A DNA stretch of 64,000 nucleotides, from positions 113,780 through 177,779 of the forward strand of contig NZ_VDLV01000012.1 in the NCBI RefSeq assembly GCF_013608025.1, read 5' to 3'. This DNA is from Pseudomonas brassicacearum subsp. neoaurantiaca. GTDB lineage: Bacteria; Pseudomonadota; Gammaproteobacteria; Pseudomonadales; Pseudomonadaceae. Position numbers and translations under genes: made by a program. Positions 56,814-64,000 of the stretch are shown piece by piece (position 1 is the stretch's first letter; each line of letters opens with the position of its first letter). The notes under the pieces are model-generated. The model saw only the letters and a list, made by a program, of their open reading frames with translations. It was not told the origin of the DNA and ran no database searches.

Positions 56814-57626
56814 CTATTTGTTCAACGGCTGCTTACGCCCCGCCATATGCTTCAAATACCCCACCAGCAGGTCCAGTTCCGAATCCGGCAACACCGTCGC
56901 CGAGAACCCGGGCATTTTTCCCTGGGGCCAATGACGCATGCCCTGCGGGTCACGGATGTAGCGCTTGAGGAAATCCCCCGAGAAATATTCCGTGGGGTTG
57001 AAAGGGATGTTCAGGTCCGGACCGAACTGCGCATCCCCCGCACCGTTGAGGCGGTGGCAGGCCAGGCAGTTTTTCTGAAACAGTTCGAACCCTTTGTTCA
57101 CCGGATCATCCTTGGCCAGGGCCGGCGACGGCAGCAGGGCAGGGAAGCGATCGGCCACCGCCGACAAGCGCTTGATGCTTGCCACCGCGTACGGCCATTG
57201 TTCAGGGCTGATATGGCCGGATTGGGGATCAGTCCAGACCAGATAGAACGGTCCGGCGCTTTTCTTCCCGTCCCCGAGCGGCGGCCATGGCTTGGCCGGG
57301 TCTTCGATTGCCAGCCACGCCCTGGCGCCGCTCTTGTTGAGCAACGGTGCGGCGGGCAGTTCGGCGGCAAAGCCATCCAGCGCCACGGCCTGCAGATGAT
57401 CGTTCGCTTGGACACCGGTCAACAGCGCGGCCAGCGGCACGGCGCGATAACTCATCGGCTTCTTGTAGGAGACATCTTCGGCAATTTGTACCGTACGGGC
57501 TTCAGGATGCTTGAGCAGCGCTTCGGTTTGCCACGTACGCGTATTCGCGCCCAGCTCCAACACCAGCTGTGCGGCATAAAGGGGCGAGCTGAGCAGCAGC
57601 GCCCCCATCACGATGAGGACTTTCAA
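56814..57626 (-). CDS. Secreted c-type cytochrome
   Basis: A 270-residue protein with a signal peptide (LLLSSPLYAAQ) and a C-terminal cytochrome c domain with the haem site CLACH and a distal Met in GKMPGF. The N-terminal 150 residues look like an oxidoreductase-type accessory domain without a clear motif. The start appears to be TTG 57626; ATG 57608 would leave a signal without a basic N-region. Confidence 0.8.
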   Translation of the reverse strand: MKVLIVMGALLLSSPLYAAQLVLELGANTRTWQTEALLKHPEARTVQIAEDVSYKKPMSYRAVPLAALLTGVQANDHLQAVALDGFAAELPAAPLLNKSGARAWLAIEDPAKPWPPLGDGKKSAGPFYLVWTDPQSGHISPEQWPYAVASIKRLSAVADRFPALLPSPALAKDDPVNKGFELFQKNCLACHRLNGAGDAQFGPDLNIPFNPTEYFSGDFLKRYIRDPQGMRHWPQGKMPGFSATVLPDSELDLLVGYLKHMAGRKQPLNK

Positions 57627-57748
57627 ATGAGTCGCCTTCCATGTCGAGAGAGAAGCGCAAAGGGTGGCACAACCACCGTCGCTGGAACAGCGTTCGCTTA
57701 CCGGCGTGGATGATGCAACTCATGAATGGTGTGGACACCATGCGCCTG

Positions 57749-57844
57749 TCAGCCGATGACCTTGGTAATGTTCGGCAAGATCAACAGCAGTGTGGTGGCG
57801 AAGAGAATGAGTCCGGCTTGGCGAACTTTCGAATGTTTGAACAT
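57749..57844 (-). CDS. 31-residue single-span membrane protein
   Basis: A tiny ORF: basic N-terminus MFKHSKVRQAG, then a hydrophobic span of about 17 residues (LILFATTLLLILPNI) and a short TKVIG end. Codon third positions are GC-rich as in real genes of this genome. AAGG lies about 13 nt upstream of the ATG. It is upstream of the cytochrome gene on the same strand (122 nt gap). Function unknown. Confidence 0.6.
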   Translation of the reverse strand: MFKHSKVRQAGLILFATTLLLILPNITKVIG

Positions 57845-58236
57845 GGCTGACCCGCCTTTTTTGTTATTTCCTGAGGCCAGCCTGCATAACTCCATGACGG
57901 CTGGCGTTGCACTTCCTGTCTGACAAGCGCCCCGGCAAAACCCGACGACTTTTCTTGTACAAGCTTTACATTAGGGGCCGCAGCCGACTTGGCTTAGATC
58001 TAATTCGTATGAGTTTCTTATTGCTAGCTATAAAAAAGGCATGAGGCTTATTGCCACCTTCCTGCCGGCCCTCTTGCTAGACAGCTTGCTTACCTGAATC
58101 GGTTAACCCGATAGCACGCTACCGTTCGTCTGAGCGTGGCTGTCAACGTCGTTGAGCGCTGGGGTCATTGAATCCAGCGCCGCTGGGCTTATGGTTGCAG
58201 GTGTTGTTTTGTCCCAAATGGCGGTTCGAGGATGTC
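57845..58236. other. Divergent intergenic region before the thiolase gene
   Basis: No coding frame is supported. It holds two perfect 10-bp palindromes, CTTGTACAAG (57954-57963) and TTAGATCTAA (57994-58003), that could be operators. Confidence 0.5.
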
Positions 58237-59442
58237 ATGACCGAAGCTTTGATTTTTGACGCATTACGCACGCCTCGTGGCAAGGGAAAACCCGACGGCG
58301 CTCTGTACACCGTCAAGCCGGTAAATCTGGTCAGTGGCCTGTTGACCGCGTTGCGCCAGCGCATGAGCCTGGACACAGGCCATGTGGACGACATCGTGCT
58401 CGGCTGCGTGACGCCGACAGGTGAGCAAGGCGCCGACATCGCCAAGACCGCCGCGCTAGTGGCCGATTGGGATGTCAGCGTGCCCGGCGTGCAGCTCAAC
58501 CGCTTTTGCGCCTCGGGCCTGGAAGCGGTGAACCTGGCCGCGATGAAAGTGCGCTCCGGTTTCGAAGACCTGGTGGTGGCTGGCGGCGTCGAGTCCATGT
58601 CGCGAGTGCCGATGGGCAGTGACGGCGGCGCCTGGGCGTTGGACCCGCAGTCCAACCTGCACGGCCATTTCGTTCCCCAGGGCATCGGCGCCGACCTGAT
58701 CGCTACCCTCGAAGGTTTCAGTCGCGAGGACATCGACGCCTTTGCGTTGCAGTCCCAGCAAAAAGCCGCGCGGGCGCGGGATAACGGTTCGTTCGATAAA
58801 TCCCTGGTGGCGGTGCGGGACCAGAACGGCATCGTGCTGCTGGACCATGACGAGTTCATCCGCGCCGACTCGACGCTGGAAGGCTTGGGCAAACTCCGGC
58901 CGAGTTTCGAGGCGATGGGCCTGATGGGCTTCGACGCGACAGCGTTGCGCGTCTACAGCCACGTCGAGCGGATTCATCATGTGCACACGCCAGGCAACAG
59001 CTCGGGCATCGTCGACGGCGCGGCGCTGATGCTCATCGGTTCCCAGGCCAAGGGACGCGAACTGGGCCTGCAACCCCGGGCGCGGATTGTCGCCACCGCG
59101 GTCATCAGCACCGAGCCGACCATCATGCTCACCGGTCCGGCCCCGGCCACCCGCAAGGCCTTGGCGAAAGCCGGGCTGCGGGTTGAGGACATTGACCTGT
59201 TCGAGGTCAACGAAGCCTTCGCCTCGGTGGTGCTCAAATTCATCACGGACATGGCCATCGACCCCGCCAAGGTCAACGTCAACGGCGGCTCCATCGCCAT
59301 GGGCCATCCGCTGGGCGCCACCGGGTGCGCCATCCTCGGCACGCTGCTGGATGAGCTGGAGGCGCGTCGCCTGCGCTATGGCCTGGCGACGCTGTGCGTC
59401 GGCGGCGGCATGGGCATCGCCACCATCATCGAGCGCCTCTGA
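58237..59442 (+). CDS. Acetyl-CoA C-acyltransferase (thiolase)
   Basis: A 401-residue thiolase of beta-oxidation. The nucleophile is in [12 protein letters not shown], the second Cys in [18 protein letters not shown], and the catalytic His-containing VNEAFA motif is present. ATG 58237 ([13 protein letters not shown]) fits the family. The next gene is a FadB-like partner 26 nt downstream, as in the PA1736-PA1737 pair of P. aeruginosa. Confidence 0.92.
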   Translation: MTEALIFDALRTPRGKGKPDGALYTVKPVNLVSGLLTALRQRMSLDTGHVDDIVLGCVTPTGEQGADIAKTAALVADWDVSVPGVQLNRFCASGLEAVNLAAMKVRSGFEDLVVAGGVESMSRVPMGSDGGAWALDPQSNLHGHFVPQGIGADLIATLEGFSREDIDAFALQSQQKAARARDNGSFDKSLVAVRDQNGIVLLDHDEFIRADSTLEGLGKLRPSFEAMGLMGFDATALRVYSHVERIHHVHTPGNSSGIVDGAALMLIGSQAKGRELGLQPRARIVATAVISTEPTIMLTGPAPATRKALAKAGLRVEDIDLFEVNEAFASVVLKFITDMAIDPAKVNVNGGSIAMGHPLGATGCAILGTLLDELEARRLRYGLATLCVGGGMGIATIIERL

Positions 59443-59468
59443 GCCTGGACTTCAAGGAGCATTTTTTC

Positions 59469-61610
59469 ATGACCGATGCCATTCGTTACGAAACCGGTCC
59501 GGACCGGATCGTCGTCCTGACCCTGGACATGCCGGGCCAGAGCGCCAACACCATGAACGCGCTGTACCGCGAGGCAATGGCGGCCTGCGTTGCGCGCCTC
59601 ACCGTCGAGAAAGATTTGATCGCAGGCGTAATCATTACGTCGGCCAAGCAGACCTTTTTTGCCGGTGGCGACCTGAACGAGCTGATTCAAGTCGAACAGT
59701 CGCAGGCCAAGGCCTTCTACGAGACGGTGCTGGGCCTCAAGGCGCAACTGCGCGCGCTGGAAACCCTCGGCAAGCCGGTGGTGGCTGCCATCAACGGTGC
59801 AGCCCTGGGCGGTGGTTGGGAAATCTGCCTCGCCTGTCACCACCGCGTGGCGCTGGATCACCCGTCGGTGCTGATCGGCCTGCCGGAAGTGACCCTTGGC
59901 CTGTTGCCGGGCGGCGGCGGTGTGGTGCGGATGGTGCGCTTGCTCGGTTTGGAAAAGGCACTGCCGTATCTGCTCGAAGGCAAGCGGATTCGACCGCAAC
60001 AAGCACTGCAGGCCGGCTTGATCGATGAACTGGCGGCGGATCGCGACGACCTGCTCGCCAAGGCCCGGGCCTGGATCCTGGCCAATCCGAGCGTGGCGCA
60101 ACCTTGGGATACCAAGGGCTATCGGATTCCGGGCGGGACACCGTCCGATCCTGCCGTCACCCAGACGCTGGCCATCGCGCCTTCGATCCTGCGCAGCAAG
60201 ACCCAGGGTTGCCTGCCGGCCCCGGAGAAAATTCTCTGCGCCGCAGTGGAAGGGGCGCAGGTGACGTTTGACGCGGCCCATCTGATCGAAACCCGTTATT
60301 TCACCGAGTTGGTGACCGGTCAGGTGGCGAAGAACCTGATAGGCACCTTCTGGTTTCAACTCAACGAGATCAAGGCCGGCGGTTCGCGCCCACACGGTCT
60401 TGCGCCTTTTCTGACAAGAAAAGTCGCGGTGCTCGGCGCCGGAATGATGGGCGCGGGTATCGCCCATGTCAGTGCGGCGGCGGGCATCGACGTGGTGCTC
60501 AAGGACATCGACCTGGCCACAGCGCAAAAAGCCAAGGCTCGTTGCGCGGCGCTGCTGGACAAGAAATTCGCTCGCGGGCAACTCACGGCTGATCAGCGTG
60601 ACGCCACGTTGGCACGAATTCACCCTACCGACGACGATGCCGACCTGGCCGGTTGCGATCTGATCATCGAGGCGGTCTTCGAGGACCGTGCCCTGAAGGC
60701 CAAGGTCACTGCCGCAGCCCAAGCGGTGGCGGGGCCTGATGCAGTGATCGCGTCGAATACGTCAACGCTGCCCATCACCGGCCTGGCCAAGGCCGTATCA
60801 GACGAAAGCAAGTTCATCGGCCTGCATTTCTTCAGCCCGGTTGAAAAGATGCCCCTGGTGGAAATCATCCGGGGGGTTCATACCAGCGATGAAACCCTTG
60901 CCCGAGGTTTCGATTTTGTCCGGCAAATCGACAAGACGCCCATTGTCGTCAACGACAGTCGTGGCTTTTTCACGTCGCGGGTTTTCGGCACCTTCATCAA
61001 TGAAGGCATCGCCATGCTCGGCGAAGGCGTGAGTGCGCCGATGATCGAAACCGAGGCGCGCAAGGCTGGTATGCCGGTCGGTCCTTTGGCGGTATCAGAC
61101 GAAGTTTCCCTCAGCCTGATGAGCCATATCCGCAAGCAAACCGCTCACGACTTACAAGCGGAAGGGAAAGCGCCGACGGAGCATCCTGCATTCGCCGTGA
61201 TTGACCTGCTGCTCGAATATAAGCGACCGGGCAAGGCGGGCGGGGCCGGTTTCTATGAATATCCAGCCCAAGGGCAAAAGCACCTCTGGCCGGGGCTCAA
61301 GGCGCGTTTCGAGAACTCCGCAGGGCAGATTCCGGCTCAGGATATCCGTGATCGGCTGTTGTTCATCCAGGCCCTGGAAACCGTGCGTTGCGTGGAGGAA
61401 GGCGTCGTCACTTCGACGGCAGAGGCCAATATCGGCTCGGTCTTTGGCATCGGATTCGCGTCCTGGACGGGAGGCGCGTTGCAGTTCATCAACCAGTACG
61501 GCTTGTCGGCGTTTGTCGCCCGCAGCCAATACTTGGCCGAACAATACGGCGAACGTTTCTCACCGCCGGCCTTGTTGCTGGAAAAAGCCGCCAGGCACGT
61601 GCGGTTCTGA
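59469..61610 (+). CDS. FadB-like enoyl-CoA hydratase/3-hydroxyacyl-CoA dehydrogenase
   Basis: A 713-residue bifunctional beta-oxidation enzyme. The N-terminal crotonase domain (about 1-280) has AAINGAALGGGWEICLA and GLPEVTLGLLPGGGG; the NAD-binding domain has VAVLGAGMMGAGIAHVSA, and the 3-hydroxyacyl-CoA dehydrogenase site is in HFFSPVEKMPLVEII. AAGGAG precedes ATG 59469. With the thiolase it forms a second FadAB-like set, feeding electrons to ETF via acyl-CoA dehydrogenases. Confidence 0.93.
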   Translation: MTDAIRYETGPDRIVVLTLDMPGQSANTMNALYREAMAACVARLTVEKDLIAGVIITSAKQTFFAGGDLNELIQVEQSQAKAFYETVLGLKAQLRALETLGKPVVAAINGAALGGGWEICLACHHRVALDHPSVLIGLPEVTLGLLPGGGGVVRMVRLLGLEKALPYLLEGKRIRPQQALQAGLIDELAADRDDLLAKARAWILANPSVAQPWDTKGYRIPGGTPSDPAVTQTLAIAPSILRSKTQGCLPAPEKILCAAVEGAQVTFDAAHLIETRYFTELVTGQVAKNLIGTFWFQLNEIKAGGSRPHGLAPFLTRKVAVLGAGMMGAGIAHVSAAAGIDVVLKDIDLATAQKAKARCAALLDKKFARGQLTADQRDATLARIHPTDDDADLAGCDLIIEAVFEDRALKAKVTAAAQAVAGPDAVIASNTSTLPITGLAKAVSDESKFIGLHFFSPVEKMPLVEIIRGVHTSDETLARGFDFVRQIDKTPIVVNDSRGFFTSRVFGTFINEGIAMLGEGVSAPMIETEARKAGMPVGPLAVSDEVSLSLMSHIRKQTAHDLQAEGKAPTEHPAFAVIDLLLEYKRPGKAGGAGFYEYPAQGQKHLWPGLKARFENSAGQIPAQDIRDRLLFIQALETVRCVEEGVVTSTAEANIGSVFGIGFASWTGGALQFINQYGLSAFVARSQYLAEQYGERFSPPALLLEKAARHVRF

Positions 61611-61693
61611 CGGCGAGGGGCTTGCCTTGGGACGGTGTTTCAAGGCAGGCTCTGGGGTGTGCAATATTCCCATCATCGTGTCAGGTATTTTTT

Positions 61694-62428
61694 ATGTCGC
61701 TACGCATCTGCATACTGGAAACCGATATCCTGCGTCCGGAACTGGTCGATCAATATCAGGGTTACGGGCAGATGTTCCAGCGCCTGTTCTCGCAACAGCC
61801 CATCGCAGCTGACTTCATCGTCTACAACGTGATGGAGGGGCAATACCCCAGCGATGACGAACAGTTCGACGCGTACCTGGTGACTGGCAGCAAGGCCGAT
61901 TCCTTCGGCGCCGATCCGTGGATCCAGACCCTCAAGACCTATCTCATGGACCGTTACCAGCGTGGCGACAAGCTGTTGGGCGTCTGCTTTGGTCATCAAC
62001 TGTTGGCGCTGTTGCTGGGTGGCAAGACCGAACGGGCCAGTCAGGGTTGGGGTGTGGGCACACATCGCTACAAGCTCGCGGCCAAGGCGCCTTGGATGAG
62101 CCCGGTGATGGAAGAGTTGACCCTGTTGATCAGCCATCAGGACCAAGTCACCGAGCTGCCGGAAAATGCCACGGTCATCGCCTCGAGCGATTTCTGCCCG
62201 TTCGCGGCCTATCACATCAACGATCAGGTCCTGTGCTTCCAGGGCCACCCGGAATTCATCCATGATTATTCCCGGGCCTTGCTGGAGATCCGCCAGCAGC
62301 ACCTCGGCGAGAAGATCTACAGCCAGGGCGTGGCAAGCCTCGACCAGGAACACCACGGCACGACGGTCGCTGAATGGATGATGCGTTTTGTTGCTCACAA
62401 ACCGCAGGCCGAAGCCGCTCAGGGCTGA
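61694..62428 (+). CDS. Class I glutamine amidotransferase-like protein
   Basis: A 244-residue GATase1 with the catalytic Cys in LLGVCFGHQLLA and the His/Glu pair in FQGHPEF. Such stand-alone proteins resemble GMP synthase amidotransferase or gamma-glutamyl hydrolase PuuD-like enzymes; the substrate is unknown. Confidence 0.85.
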   Translation: MSLRICILETDILRPELVDQYQGYGQMFQRLFSQQPIAADFIVYNVMEGQYPSDDEQFDAYLVTGSKADSFGADPWIQTLKTYLMDRYQRGDKLLGVCFGHQLLALLLGGKTERASQGWGVGTHRYKLAAKAPWMSPVMEELTLLISHQDQVTELPENATVIASSDFCPFAAYHINDQVLCFQGHPEFIHDYSRALLEIRQQHLGEKIYSQGVASLDQEHHGTTVAEWMMRFVAHKPQAEAAQG

Positions 62429-62436
62429 TCGTCAGG

Positions 62437-62489
62437 TCGCTCCCACACTTGATGATTGACCAAGTGTGGGAGCGAGCTTGCTCGCGATG
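62437..62489. repeat. REP with an added 15-bp hairpin
   Basis: TCGCTCCCACACTTG (62437-62451) and CAAGTGTGGGAGCGA (62461-62475) form a perfect hairpin with a 9-nt loop; the right arm continues as a normal REP. It separates the amidotransferase and corA, which converge. Confidence 0.85.
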
Positions 62490-62518
62490 AAGGTCACGCA
62501 AATCCCACTGGAAAACGC

Positions 62519-63490
62519 CTACAACCACCCCGACCGCTTGAAACTCCCCCACAACGCCGTACATCCCACTGCAATAAACCCGAGCACGGCGAAATACCCG
62601 TAATGCCAGCCCAGTTCCGGCATGTTCTGGAAGTTCATCCCATAGATCCCGGCCACTGCGGTGGGAAACGCCAGGATAGCCGCCCATGCCGCAAACTTGC
62701 GCTGTACCACGCTCTGGCGCGAGGCTTCGAGCAACACGCCGACTTCGATGGTCTGGCTGGCGATGTCCGCCAGGGTCGCCAAGTCTTCCATCTGCCGCGT
62801 GACGTGGATCTGCACGTCGCGGAAATACGGGCCCATGTTCTTGTCGATGAACGGAAAGTCCAGACGCTGCAGCTCTTCGCTGATCTCCACCATCGGCGCC
62901 GCGTAGCGACGCAGGCGCAGCACGTCGCGGCGCAGGCTGTGGAGGTTCTGGATGTCGCGCTCGTTCAGGGCGCTGCAGAGCACGTTGCGCTCCAGTTCAT
63001 CGATCTCGGCATGAATGGCTTCGCCCACCGGCAGGTAGTTTTCGATGACGAAATCAAGGATGGCGTAGAGCACGAAATCCTCGCCATGCTCCAGCAGAAT
63101 TGGACGTGCCTCACAGCGCTGCCGGACATGGGCGTAGGACGCCGAGTGACCGTTGCGGGCGGTGATGATGTAGCCCTTGCCGGCGAAGATATGGGTTTCG
63201 ATGAACTGCAGCTTACCGTCCTTGCGCACCGGCGAGTACGTGACAATGAACAGCGCATCGCCAAAGGTCTCCAGCTTCGGGCGGCTGTGCTTCTCCATGG
63301 CGTCTTCGATCGCCAGTTCGTGCAGGTTGAACTGGCGTTGCAGGTTGGTCAGTTCCTGGGTACTTGGCTCTTCGAGGCCGATCCACACGAAATGTCCTGG
63401 TTTCGCAGCCCAGGCGCTGCCTTCGTCGAGGGTAATATTGGTGATTTTTTTACCGGCGCTGTAAACCGCAGCAGCAACGACTCTACCCAT
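62519..63490 (-). CDS. corA: CorA-family divalent cation transporter
   Basis: A 323-residue CorA magnesium/cobalt channel. A long cytosolic funnel domain, then two C-terminal membrane helices with the selectivity motif YGMNF at the end of the first. The ion may be Mg2+, Co2+ or Zn2+ (ZntB-like members differ mainly in the loop). Confidence 0.92.
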   Translation of the reverse strand: MGRVVAAAVYSAGKKITNITLDEGSAWAAKPGHFVWIGLEEPSTQELTNLQRQFNLHELAIEDAMEKHSRPKLETFGDALFIVTYSPVRKDGKLQFIETHIFAGKGYIITARNGHSASYAHVRQRCEARPILLEHGEDFVLYAILDFVIENYLPVGEAIHAEIDELERNVLCSALNERDIQNLHSLRRDVLRLRRYAAPMVEISEELQRLDFPFIDKNMGPYFRDVQIHVTRQMEDLATLADIASQTIEVGVLLEASRQSVVQRKFAAWAAILAFPTAVAGIYGMNFQNMPELGWHYGYFAVLGFIAVGCTALWGSFKRSGWL

Positions 63491-63592
63491 GATGATGGTT
63501 CACTTCTTCTTGGAAATTGGCAGTGACAGGCAGCGTCCAGCTTAGCGCGCCGTGGTGCTTGAGAGTCAGTGAAATTCGCTGAGTTCGCGGCA

Positions 63593-63627
63593 AAAAGAAA
63601 ACCCGCCGTAGGGGCGGGTTTTCTTTT
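63593..63627 (-). terminator. Terminator of the PlsC gene
   Basis: AAAAGAAAACCCGCC (63593-63607) pairs with GGCGGGTTTTCTTTT (63613-63627), loop about 5 nt. It overlaps the PlsC stop codon and can act in both directions. Confidence 0.9.
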
Positions 63628-64000
63628 CATGCAGCCTGCAACTGCCTGTCCATCGTCTCGATACACGCTTGCATCTGCTCGCGGCATTGGGCGATGAGGC
63701 GGGGCATGTCATCCATGCTCAGGCCCGTTGTAGGAATCGCCGGCAGCGAGCGTATGAGAATGTCACCACTGCGCCAGCGATTGAGGCGCATGTGCTTGAT
63801 ATAAGTGCTGACACACACAGGGATAATCGGCACCCCAGCGGCAATCGCCATCTGAAACGCGCCTTTCTTGAACGGCAGCAACGCTTCGCCCAGGTTGCGG
63901 GTGCCTTCCGGGAACACCCAAATAGAAGTGTCTTCATGCTGCAGCGTGTGGGTGGTGGTGAGCATCGATTTGCGCGCCTTGATCGCATTGCCGCGGTCAA
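63627..64000 (-). CDS. plsC: 1-acyl-sn-glycerol-3-phosphate acyltransferase (partial)
   Basis: C-terminal 123 residues of a PlsC-type acyltransferase that makes phosphatidic acid; the N-terminus lies beyond the window. The FPEGTRN motif, which binds the glycerol phosphate, and the following KKGAFQMAIAAGVPIIPV stretch are clear. The HX4D motif is outside. Shares no operon with corA (both leftward, separate terminator between). Confidence 0.88.
   Translation of the reverse strand, partial: DRGNAIKARKSMLTTTHTLQHEDTSIWVFPEGTRNLGEALLPFKKGAFQMAIAAGVPIIPVCVSTYIKHMRLNRWRSGDILIRSLPAIPTTGLSMDDMPRLIAQCREQMQACIETMDRQLQAA

Noticed and set aside
57608..57642. Frameshift at the start of the cytochrome c gene
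   Set aside because: An ATG at 57642 is out of frame, but a TTG at 57626 gives a normal signal peptide, so no error needs to be assumed.

Overview
The window is a high-GC chromosomal segment of a fluorescent Pseudomonas, most likely of the P. fluorescens complex. The evidence is the gene order rne / rluC / HAD / sppA / maf / yceD-rpmF-plsX-fabD-fabG-acpP-fabF-pabC-mltG-tmk-holB-pilZ-ycfH, which matches the Pseudomonas order, together with many copies of the short palindromic REP elements typical of this group. The species cannot be fixed from the sequence alone. No rRNA, tRNA, prophage, transposase gene or CRISPR array was seen.

Layout. (1) 0.5-4.9 kb: a molybdenum hydroxylase operon (iorA-iorB-like subunits, XdhC-family factor, cofactor nucleotidyltransferase). 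(2) 5.1-23.7 kb: RNA processing and core envelope/lipid genes. RNase E runs leftward and rluC rightward from overlapping promoters; then come the fatty-acid cluster, replication genes, pilZ and ycfH. A minus-strand sRNA follows that I identify as RgsA. It carries about 20 nt antisense to the acpP ribosome-binding site 6 kb away. (3) 23.8-26.2 kb: moaA, a lipoprotein and a DUF1285 protein. (4) 26.4-40.7 kb: a sugar catabolic region that encodes a full De Ley-Doudoroff route for D-galactose: AraFGH-type ABC uptake, SDR dehydrogenase, SMP-30 lactonase, DgoD, DgoK, DgoA and an MFS permease, with one GntR and one IclR regulator. A 2.5-kb block with a tandem REP array and unrelated genes splits it. 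(5) 40.7-42.9 kb: alcohol dehydrogenase and a divergent AraC regulator. (6) 43.0-46.9 kb: ETF-ubiquinone oxidoreductase divergent from etfBA, with a PsrA-like operator. (7) 47.0-53.2 kb: a solute-binding protein, a DUF4398/OmpA pair, a MocR regulator and small proteins including RraB. (8) 53.5-56.6 kb: the ATP-grasp / alpha-E / transglutaminase trio. (9) 56.8-64.0 kb: a cytochrome c, a 31-residue membrane ORF, a thiolase/FadB-like operon, an amidotransferase, CorA and a truncated PlsC.

The main observations are regulatory. They are the RgsA-acpP pairing; two apparently leaderless mRNAs (rluC, yceD); an rne leader of about 636 nt; two near-identical IclR-operator promoters and two matching GntR operators dividing the sugar region into two regulons; and a 43-codon ORF containing a terminator-like hairpin just upstream of the sugar dehydrogenase. 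All functional calls are from reading the sequence and remembered family features; no database search was run.
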